Source: Asterias rubens (lineage: Eukaryota; Echinodermata; Asteroidea; Forcipulatida; Asteriidae). Taken from it: a DNA stretch of 64,000 nucleotides. The notes beneath the pieces are model-generated. The model saw only the letters and a program-made list of their open reading frames with translations. It did not search any database and had not been told where the DNA came from. Every line of letters begins with the position of its first letter. Position 1 is the stretch's first letter. The position numbers and the translations under genes are program-made. The stretch spans positions 1,488,001-1,552,000 of the forward strand of contig NC_047063.1 of assembly GCF_902459465.1 (NCBI RefSeq), given 5' to 3'. Below are positions 58,801 to 64,000 of this stretch, in pieces.

Positions 58801-61800
58801 AGAAATGCTTTAAGTTTGGGAGGACAGGGCAGGTTGGAACCAGAGGGACCTACATTCCTCCGGGACAACCCAAGTCCTCAAGGGTTGGGAGGGGGGGGGG
58901 GGGATTGCACCGGCGATAATAGTCGCTCTGGTAGCAATCCCCCAGCCACTGCCGGCTGCCGGAGCTGATGGACCCATTATTACTGAGCGAGGGACCCAAC
59001 AGTCCCTTCTTCTCTGGTTTGTGTACATGGGTCCGCCCAACCCAAATGGAAACAAAGGCAAAGAAATTGCTATACCCAAGACAAAACTGTCAGCCATACA
59101 TGGCTCCTTTACCAAGCTCACCTTGGCCTGTCAAGGCCCTCCTTACAGCCAGAGGGGTCACTCTTCCTTGGCTTAATGCACCTGGGCCCAATAACAAAGA
59201 GCTGCTTAAGCATAAAAGTAGCTTTGTAAGTTGGGAGGACAGGACATGTTGGAACCAGAGGAAACCTACATCCCTCCGGGACATTCCAAGTCTTTGGGGG
59301 GATTGCATTGGCGGCACTACATCGCTCTTTTAGCAATCCCCCAGTCAGCTCCCCCAGCAACGTATGACTGTCAGAGCTGATGGCACCATTAACTGAGCTA
59401 GGGACCCTACAGTCCCTCAATCTCCGGTTAGTGTACATAGTTTCGCCCAACCCAAAACGAACTGCCCCTGTAAGGTAAAGAAAGTGCTTGGTACTGGGGC
59501 TACATCCAAGAGAGGGCAGTTGGCAGGCCAAAGGTGGCTCTGTAATAGGCCTAGATGGCTCATTTTGGCCGAGTAAGCCCCTCCTTTGCGGCACATGCAG
59601 CCAGAGGAATTAGCCCACCATAGCTCAATGCACCTGGGCCCAATTTCATAGAGCTGCTTAAGCATCAAAAGTAGCTGAGCACAACAAAATTATGCTTACT
59701 AGAATGAGGTTACTAGCCAAAATAGCATGTATGCTACCTCCCAGTTGCCCCTATTACGGCGATGGATGGATAACACCTGGCAATTTGGGTCTACCACATA
59801 CAGCTAGCTGTTATCCAGAGTCCCCCTCCAGTCTTTATGTTAAGGGTTGTGTGACTATCAGCCAGGGGACACTGCCACACTGTCTAGCTGTGTGCAATAA
59901 TTATTATAATAGTTGCTTCTTTATAGCGCGCATACCCGTCACTCAGTGATGCTTAAGGGGTTACATGTATCTGCATGTTATGTGGGACTACTATTGAATT
60001 AGAAGATCTACTCCTTTAACATAGCACCATGTTTACAGGGTGCTGGCGCAATATGCTGCCAAGCCAGCCAGGAACACCTAGGGGAACCCCTTCTTTTTTC
60101 GATAAGTGCTCTTGGTTCTTTTACGTTCTTTACACAACACACAGGACCAACAACTTTACGTCCCATCAGAAGGACAAAGCAATGGTTAGGTGTCTTGCTT
60201 TAGGACACAAGTGTCACGACTGGTACTCGATTCCACACTCTGCTGATCAGAAACACCAGAGTTTGAAACCGCTTGGCCATGACACTTCCAATAGTTATTT
60301 GTTTACTCACAGCCTTTCTCATTGCGAGTCTATGCAAATGTAGTATCGATCTACATGGTGACAGGTAAGTAGAGTAATGTATACTCCAAGCCCACAGTAG
60401 ATTGGGCTGGGTCTACGAATAGTGCTTACCTGTAGAGCACCCCTCCCTCCTTTCCCACTATACTTGATTCTATGAGTGCTTACAAATGTAACACTTGAGA
60501 AAAATAGGACACTGATGGATGTAGTGCGCATGTCAAAGGGCGTCAGGGATCACTCTTCAAGTAATTATTTATTCGCAGACCCTACACCCACTACTGTTGG
60601 GTGGGCCTTTTAGCATTGCTCTTACATATTGTTTAGGTCCTTGATTTTCTATTGAAAAAACTGTCATTAAAATTTCAAATTGAAGCTACATGTGAATTGG
60701 AGAAAAGTTTTCAAATGTTTGATCCAAAATTATTCTCTTAATGCAGGTTTTCTCAACAAAATCTACCATCCAAACATAGATGAAGCGTAAGTACTCCTCC
60801 TGCAAGGGATTGGTCTGTTTTCCTTACTTTTTTCTTTTCAAAGTTGTCCCTCCCAACTAAAACAGCCCCAAGTCCTTCATAGCTTTCAAGAAAATTCAAA
60901 CAATTTCCCCAATATCATTTTATGATATGGTTAAGTTTACATATTATATACAAAGCCTTCTGAACTATTTCTATCTGACTGCATTTAACGACAATCTAGA
61001 CAGTATTTGACTGTGTTGGTACTCAGTTGTTCTGTAATAAATAAGTTTAACAGCTGATCATACGTATGAATTCCCAGTGCAGTGTGCACTTATCCAGAAA
61101 CAAAGAGCAGCCTTACATTCATTTCAATATTCATTTTAAAAGAAGGTTGCTTTAAACAATCTAGACCAAATACTCCTTGCTCCAATTGAATAACTGCACG
61201 TTTTTGATTAAAACCACACATCTCAGGAAATGTTGTTCTTTTCCTTTACACAGCTCAGGGACTGTATGCCTCGATGTAATCAATCAAACATGGTCAGCGT
61301 TATATGGTGAGTCATTTTTCTTCTTCTAGCAGCTCTCCCAGTTTCCAAAACAGCCCTTGTTCGTTTTCAGTGCCAACATGTTGGATTGAAATCCAGGCTT
61401 CACAAACCTCAGCTAAGCATTGCTTATTCTGGCAGATATACCGCTGGACAGAACTAATGTAGGTCACCATCCAATACTCCATGAATTGCCATTGTATAAT
61501 TAGATACTAACCTCAAGTCCCTTGTGTGATTTACTAGGACACTTCGTTGATCTAACTAAATCCAAATCCATATATGATAATTCAACATCCAAACTCTGAT
61601 TATGGTGGCACACCAAGGCTTGGAACTACACGACACTTCATCTTCAGATATACTCTCAAAATCACCAAAGTGATTTGTAGTTTGACATCACACTTTGCTT
61701 AGCAATTAACAAACAACTTATATATATATAGATAAATATTATCTCTTTGCGAAATTGAGCCCAGACCTGCCATGATCAGTTTCTAGTGCAATCCTCAGTC

Positions 61801-62601
61801 CAACACCTTACTCAAAACTCAAACTGTTGGACTCTGGTTATGGTGATATGCCTGATCCCATGTAAAGCAAGATCTATTTACTAGTGCAGTGTAAACTCAA
61901 GAAAGTGGATTGTCAAGAAGCTACAAAATATGCACACTCTTCCCTGGACACTCTTCCCTGGAGAAATTGTTTATTTTGATAGTTGATTTTATTATTTGGT
62001 TATACCCTTACATCGATGTGTGTAAGCACTTTTCTGAGTTCAGTGAAAAATCACAAGCATATTACTCAGGTGGGGTTCAAACCCAAGACATTTGCCAATC
62101 CAGAGTATCTATGTCTTACCAACTAGACCACCAAGATTGATTGGTAGCTAGAGGCAGTTCAAATAAAATATTTTAGCGATTTAATAGATGTTAACTTGGC
62201 ATCGGGGATAAAGAATATTATTTGGTTTTACCCCTACACCGATGTGTGTAAGCACTGATAGGCCTGCTCAGTACTTTCCCGAGTTCTGTAAAAAAAAAAT
62301 GTAAATCATAGGCATATTACTCAGCAGGGATGCGGAGCCTCGACCTTTGTCAATCTAGAGCAAAAGATGGAACCAAGTATTTTCAATTTGTCATTCCAAG
62401 GCAGGTAACTCTTAAAATCGCCGTTCTGCACCACTTTACCAACTTCAGTTATAACTGTTTTTATCTCTTCAGATTTATCCAACATTTTTGAGTCATTCCT
62501 ACCCCAATTATTGGCGTACCCCAACCCGGGGGATCCCCTAAATGGAGATGCTGCAGCTATGTATCTGCATAAACCAGAAGAATACAAGAAAAAAATCAGG
62601 G
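34861..62601 (+). CDS. UBE2H: Ubiquitin-conjugating enzyme E2 H, exons 1-6, 3' end outside window
   Basis: Exons are 34861-34913, 44311-44387, 56152-56226, 60747-60786, 61254-61306 and 62473-62601, all in phase. They encode 142 of about 183 expected residues. The product begins [18 protein letters not shown] and is nearly identical to human UBE2H. The UBC core shows [19 protein letters not shown], the YHPNID motif, and the catalytic cysteine in [13 protein letters not shown] at residue 87, the same number as in human. The helix [19 protein letters not shown] follows. The last exon, for the acidic tail, was not found up to 64000. UBE2H is the E2 partner of the CTLH/GID RING ligase and can also ubiquitinate histones. 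The intron pattern (9.4, 11.8, 4.5, 0.5 and 1.2 kb) makes this the longest gene here. Intron 1 is U12-type. Confidence 0.96.
35314..35550. mobile_element. 237-bp MITE with very long inverted repeats
   Basis: The arms begin GAGGTTCGTTCGGCTATCG on both strands and continue through GGAGT(G/A)CATGTCTCAC and ACAAACGAGGGGG, leaving a small AT-rich centre. It lies in UBE2H intron 1, 400 bases after exon 1. Confidence 0.85.
35551..38639. other. UBE2H intron 1, no named element
   Basis: Open frames here are short and lack coding character. A T/G homopolymer pair lies near 37970-37987. Nothing else is recognised. Confidence 0.4.
38640..38800 (-). repeat. tRNA-derived SINE, family S2
   Basis: In minus orientation: GGTCTATTGGTAAGACATC, a B-box-like GGGTTCAAATCCCATTC, and the body leading to ACACATCTGTG. 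Confidence 0.75.
38875..39060 (-). repeat. tRNA-derived SINE, family S2, second copy
   Basis: It has the same layout as the copy 80 bases to its left (GACATCTGCTCTATAGCAATG, GTGGGTTCTCATCCC). Confidence 0.7.
39138..39522. mobile_element. M1 element, best preserved copy
   Basis: TA, then AAGGCAGTGGACACTATTGG on the left, and CCAATAGTGTCCACTGCCTT-like sequence followed by TA on the right, make clear terminal inverted repeats of a 385-bp non-coding element. Confidence 0.9.
39523..40560. other. UBE2H intron 1, AT-rich, nothing recognised
   Basis: No repeats with clear ends and no exon-like frames. Confidence 0.4.
40562..40616 (+). repeat. T20 and C20 homopolymers at a SINE start
   Basis: Twenty T, then GTAGTGGGTTCGAATC (a B-box), then twenty C. 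The tRNA-like head of an S2 SINE seems to have been replaced and its CCC expanded. Confidence 0.85.
40617..40765 (+). repeat. S2 SINE body
   Basis: GAGTAATATGCCTGTGAT, ACAGAACTCAGGAAAGTACT and TGCTAACACACATCAGTGTA match the body of complete copies. It continues from the homopolymer pair. Confidence 0.75.
40790..41165 (+). repeat. S2 SINE interrupted by a TIR element
   Basis: The head TGTGGTCTAGTTGGTA and the rest ACACTGCTCTAGAATTATAA are separated by the element at 40831-40995. Other copies read straight through, e.g. GGTAAGACACTGCTCTAG near 54970. Confidence 0.8.
40831..40995. mobile_element. 165-bp MITE nested in an S2 SINE
   Basis: The ends AAGCCTGGTTCATACTTCCTG and (reverse complement) AAGCCCGGTTCATACTTCCTG are followed by CGAATGCGAA in both arms. 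TA or TAA borders are possible but not resolved. Confidence 0.85.
41166..43915. other. UBE2H intron 1, middle
   Basis: An M2-related fragment at about 41470-41560 (TTAATCCTATATAAATGTAG) and related text at 41870-41960 are the only elements seen. No exon. Confidence 0.4.
43920..44225 (-). repeat. tRNA-derived SINE, family S1
   Basis: In minus orientation: GGTGTTTCTAATAAGCAGAG, GGTTCGAGTCCCAGTCGTG, the ACGTAAAGCCGTTGG body and a tail of the type TAGCGGCTATATTATTATA. It ends 90 bases before UBE2H exon 2. Confidence 0.8.
44388..45229. other. UBE2H intron 2, first part
   Basis: A short G-rich run at 44700-44726. Otherwise nothing recognised. Confidence 0.4.
45233..45605. mobile_element. M1 element, diverged copy
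   Basis: It contains AAAGGCACAGGGCATGTGTGG, GTGTGCTTTTAGATGCCTGA, ATGTTTTATACTATCAACAG and CCAAATGTGTCCAGT. Confidence 0.7.
45606..45897. mobile_element. Inverted-repeat element, family M3
   Basis: It is the reverse of the element at 51801-52045. Shared blocks are CATGAAATGCTTTACTTTTTG, ATGTCATGACACAGCGAAATG-like text and CCTTTGGACAATACTGTTTAC. An exact TTCTCGATATCGAGAA palindrome lies inside. Confidence 0.7.
45985..46230 (+). repeat. tRNA-derived SINE, family S1
   Basis: GTTCTACGGACCCAAGCTCTG, GTTCGAATCCCGGTTATAAC and CCTTGAGCAAGGCACTTAAAC. Confidence 0.7.
46660..47350. mobile_element. M2-family element with an internal partial duplication
   Basis: It shares with 53735-54135 the motifs AACCGTTCGATTGTTTTGAAC, GGAATACACAATCTGAGAAAC, AAATTTTGGGGCA, TTCTCA(A)-type tracts and CTAACTAGTTAGTTTTTATTGC. 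The inserted GGTAAAGGGTACATGAGGAAA block also occurs at 46310-46330. Confidence 0.55.
47875..48225. repeat. Probable dispersed repeat, family unknown
   Basis: It starts ATTATCAATAATAATAACAA and contains AAGTGCACATATCTACCAAA and GGTGCTCAAGGTGG, reading like the 3' end of a LINE on the minus strand. Coding remnants are not clear. Confidence 0.35.
48230..48470 (-). repeat. tRNA-derived SINE, family S1, head missing
   Basis: The plus strand shows the tail GTGGCTTCTTATTTAGCGCT, then ATGGTTTACAAGGTGCTGTG, then TCGATAAGAGCACTGGGTTC. The tRNA-like head is absent. Confidence 0.7.
48471..49974. other. UBE2H intron 2, nothing recognised
   Basis: AT-rich. A (CAAA)n-like patch lies at 49875-49890. No exon. 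Confidence 0.4.
50089..50477. mobile_element. Foldback MITE with full-length inverted halves
   Basis: The ends AAAGGAACACGCTGCCTTGGA and (reverse complement) AAAGGAACACGTTGCCTTGGA lie between TA dinucleotides. The two halves remain complementary to the centre, which is a near-perfect hairpin (ACGGTCGGCCATTTATGGGAG and its complement). 387 bp without coding capacity. Confidence 0.88.
50723..51651. mobile_element. hAT-like non-autonomous element, 929 bp
   Basis: The ends CAGGCGCGGATCATGG and (reverse complement) CAGGTGCGGATCCAGG, and the mirrored GGGGGCACGTG/GTGCCCCCGG parts, are typical hAT-type termini. The interior has a purine tract and the CAGGGGCTTCGCCCCCTGG palindrome. No transposase. 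No 8-bp duplication is visible; instead a direct repeat of about 38 bp lies on each side. Confidence 0.7.
51801..52045. mobile_element. Inverted-repeat element, family M3
   Basis: It begins TTAAAGCCTTTGGAAACTTTC and ends near GAAATAATATTTCAAGAGA. It is the reverse orientation of the copy at 45606-45897. Confidence 0.65.
52238..52381 (+). CDS. Short open frame with coding-like composition, unrecognised
   Basis: ATG to TGA encodes 47 residues including [18 protein letters not shown] and [17 protein letters not shown]. The amino acid mix is protein-like, and no splice borders are obvious. It may be a fragment of a retrocopied exon. It lies in UBE2H intron 2 on the same strand, and exon 3 joins exon 2 without it. 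Confidence 0.2.
   Translation: MKNPVHLLLDAVNKEIEPGRIRTDPLEDAMSWAGLMKHAVQYCLNRA
52800..53070. mobile_element. M2-family element
   Basis: AAAGGGAAGGTGTTTTGCGAT on the left and CAAAGTTATACTTTTCCTTTA on the right form weak inverted ends. The core has CACTCTTAAAATGAATGGCAA. Confidence 0.65.
53735..54135. mobile_element. M2-family element, most complete copy
   Basis: AAAGGCATACCTTTGTTTTTT on the left and CAAACGTTTATCTTCCCTTTA on the right, with GGAATACACAATCTGAGAAGC inside. About 390 bp, non-coding. A left-end fragment of the same family is at 53405-53530. Confidence 0.7.
54585..54600 (+). repeat. G homopolymer
   Basis: About 15 G in a row. An M2 fragment lies downstream at 54700-54905. Confidence 0.85.
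54920..55110 (+). repeat. tRNA-derived SINE, family S2, best copy
   Basis: The A-box-like TAGTCTAGCTGGTAAGACAC, the perfect B-box GGTTCGAATCCCACC, then ATGCCTGTGATGTTTTTTCA and GTGCTAACACACATCGGTGT. The anticodon arm is not that of a working tRNA. Confidence 0.85.
55685..55905 (+). repeat. S1-like SINE, diverged
   Basis: CTTGGGCAAGACACTGAACC, CACCCAGGAGCAATTGGGTA and a 3' part with CTGCCAGTGCTGCATACTC. Confidence 0.5.
56422..56510 (+). repeat. Left copy of a direct repeat flanking a DIRS-like fragment
   Basis: CTTTACACACAATAGCGCCC, ACCCACAATGCCCCATGACA and CCTCTTTTCTCTTAG recur in order at 57180-57268. Confidence 0.75.
56640..57179 (+). mobile_element. DIRS-like retrotransposon fragment
   Basis: A GC-rich island unlike its surroundings. 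One plus-strand frame (from 56644) gives a basic, Gly/Arg/Gln-rich gag-like tail ([18 protein letters not shown]). An overlapping frame gives [20 protein letters not shown] and [14 protein letters not shown], which is the sequence style just upstream of the reverse transcriptase in DIRS elements. Catalytic RT and tyrosine recombinase parts are missing. Confidence 0.65.
57180..57268 (+). repeat. Right copy of the direct repeat flanking the DIRS-like fragment
   Basis: It matches the left copy over CTTTACACACAATAGC, ACCCACAATGCCCCATGG and CTCTTTTTCTTAG, with scattered changes. Confidence 0.75.
57269..58490. other. UBE2H intron 3, moderately GC-rich, not identified
   Basis: Several overlapping open frames on both strands, up to 113 codons, none with a recognised motif. 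GGGGCCGATTACACAAAGC at 57957 and TTGTGAAATTGGCCCCATG at 58082 are inverted and resemble the ends of a repeat (about 57957-58100). Confidence 0.35.
58491..59690 (+). repeat. Three-copy tandem repeat, unit about 400 bp
   Basis: Each unit runs from GTTGGGAGGACAG through CCTCCGGGACAACCCAAGTC, GGATTGCACCGGCG, GTAGCAATCCCCCAG, GGGACCCAACAGTCCCT and TCGCCCAACCCAAA to a GCTCAATGCACCTGGGCCCA block. Copies begin near 58498, 58815 and 59228. Open frames here are artefacts of base composition. A G run lies at 58889-58901. Confidence 0.8.
59895..60290 (-). repeat. tRNA-derived SINE, family S1, long copy
   Basis: In minus orientation: TGGCCAAGCGGTTTCAAACTC, CTGATCAGCAGAGTGTGG, GTCCTTCTGATGGGACGTAA, AAGAAGGGGTTCCCC and the tail TATAAAGAAGCAACTATTAT. 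The most complete S1 body in the window. Confidence 0.85.
61307..61969. other. UBE2H intron 5, first part
   Basis: A short (TA)n run at about 61720-61730 and a repeat-like TTTGCGAAATTGAGCCCAG. No exon. Confidence 0.4.
61970..62165 (-). repeat. tRNA-derived SINE, family S2
   Basis: In minus orientation: TGGTCTAGTTGGTAAGACAT, GGGTTTGAACCCCACCTGAG and CTTACACACATCGATGTAAG. Confidence 0.75.
62205..62365 (-). repeat. S2 SINE, head missing
   Basis: The body (CTTACACACATCGGTGTAGG in reverse) and a degraded B-box GAGGCTCCGCATCCCTGCTG. It ends about 110 bases before exon 6. Confidence 0.65.
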
Positions 62602-63134
62602 GTAGGTGTTTAATCTGTTGGTTTTTGTCTTTCCTTTTTTATTGTCAAGGTTTGCTGTTACACCTTGTACACAAATCTAAACTCTCTGAGTTTTCGTGGT
62701 TCTGAAAGAATGGTTTGTGTAACAACTCGATGTTACAGCAATATGGTTGTCTTCCAGCTTTCTCCTGCAAACCATCAGAGCATACTGATCGAAACAATGG
62801 GTTGTTACACCACTAACTCTTAAATAATTTGGGGAGGAACAAAACAAAATTACCAGAGCTGGATTTGAATCAACGATCTCAGGTTTGACATGCCGGCACT
62901 CTATCATCTGAGCTATATGTATCTAACCCTATGTTGGCGGCCTCCCTATTTTATCAATATCTTTGTTCGGAGGTGCCAGTCAGAAGCCACGCAACTGCTA
63001 GCTGCCGTATAGCCTGGTATCATCACACCAAAGTGTACAACCTGGGAAGTGGAAGTCGGGGAATACCTCAAGCAGATCTGCTTCTTTTTGATATCGTATA
63101 TCTAATTCTTTTCAGAACCACCACAACTCAAGAG

Positions 63135-63670
63135 AGATTCATGTACTTGGTGTTACTGCAAACCTTACTCCACCATGCAAAGTTTCAAATCATACTAATG
63201 TACATGGTGTTACTACAATCCTCACTCTAGATTGTATCTTCACCATGTAAAGTTTCAAATCCTACTCATGTACATTGTAACAGCAAACTTACTAGGCTGT
63301 ATCTCCATTGTGCAAAGTTTCAAATCCTACTCATGTACATGGTGTTACCACAAGCCTTACTAGATTGTATCTCTATTGTGCAAAGTTTTAAATCCTACTC
63401 ATGTACATGGTAACAGCAAACTCACTAGGCTGTATCTCCATTGTGCAAAGTTTCAAATCCTACTCATGTACATTGTACTACTGCAATCCTCACTCTAGAT
63501 TGAATCTTCACCATGCAAAGTTTCAAATCCTACTCTATACATGGCGTTACCACAAGCCTTACTAGATTGTATCTTCACCATGCAAAGTTTCAAATCCTAT
63601 CTCATGTACATAGATTGTATCTTCACCATGCAAAGTTTTAAATCCTACTCATGTACAAGGTGTTACTGTA
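63135..63670 (+). repeat. Minisatellite, about 8 units of 60-70 bp
   Basis: Units share CACCATGCAAAGTTTCAAATC, CTACTCATGTACATGG(T), TGTTAC and ACTAGATTGTATC. A further diverged unit appears at 63915-64000. It lies in the last UBE2H intron seen. Confidence 0.9.
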
Positions 63671-64000
63671 TTTCCACTGACCAAGATTGGGCCAAACACA
63701 AAAAAAATATTAAGAATTGACAAACCATTTTACAAACTTAAAAAAAGCTTGTTGGGATTTTACCAACCCTCACGTACCCCTCATTTATTGTGAGAAGAAA
63801 CAATTTATTTACTTGCCCGGCGGCCTAGTAAAGGAAGGGCTTTTACTCATCGCCGCTGTTGTCACTCGCATTTGGCGACTGGGTGACCACTAATTTCTAA
63901 CCATGGCAATCCTTACGTATCTCCACCATGCACAGTTTCAAATCCTTCCCGCGTACATGGTGTTACATGGTGTTACAGCAAACTGTGCAAGATTATGAGC

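Noticed and set aside
63135..63670. CRISPR-like regular repeats
   Set aside because: Units are contiguous, of variable length and diverged, in a eukaryotic intron. This is a minisatellite.

Overview
The window looks like animal nuclear DNA, most likely an echinoderm and probably a sea star. The genes have many short exons in long introns. They are buried in tRNA-derived SINEs and short inverted-repeat transposons whose ends read like GGCAGTGGACACTATTGG, a type I associate with asteroid genomes. The species call is inference; the metazoan call is firm because three conserved animal genes can be reconstructed exon by exon.

Layout: (1) 604-7183, minus strand: a Kelch-repeat CUL2 adaptor of the KLHDC10 type, 8 coding exons, with one apparent one-base frameshift in exon 2. 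(2) 7.2-19.7 kb: intergenic. It holds repeats, a tandemly duplicated CCAAT/octamer promoter-like block at 10.2-10.5 kb, scattered exon-like pieces at 11.3-13.1 kb, and a decayed array of four related exon-like repeats at 13.8-17.0 kb that I cannot assign to a family. (3) 19764-31560, plus strand: ZC3HC1 (NIPA), 9 coding exons, with a U12-type intron 2 starting ATATCC and a GC-AG intron 7. (4) 31.6-34.8 kb: intergenic, with a 22-base G tract and a promoter-like stretch. (5) 34861 to beyond the right edge, plus strand: the ubiquitin-conjugating enzyme UBE2H. Six exons (142 residues including the catalytic cysteine) are present, the first intron is also U12-type, and the last exon lies outside the window.

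The order and orientation KLHDC10(-) ZC3HC1(+) UBE2H(+) match, as I recall it, human 7q32.2 read in reverse. This is probably an old deuterostome gene neighbourhood. Two of the three genes work in ubiquitin ligation: KLHDC10 is a CUL2 substrate receptor and UBE2H is the E2 of the CTLH/GID ligase. ZC3HC1 is a nuclear-basket protein first described as an F-box-like factor. Nothing shows that the three act together.

The introns and spacers carry a CR1/L2-like LINE end with a YADD box, another non-LTR retrotransposon C-terminus, a DIRS-like fragment, a hAT-like element, several MITEs (two with a related uninserted copy in the window), two SINE families, minisatellites and perfect hairpins. I found no tRNA, rRNA or CRISPR locus and nothing prokaryotic. 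No new biological system is demonstrated. The best unexplained object is the exon-like array at 13.8-17.0 kb together with the promoter-like block upstream of it.
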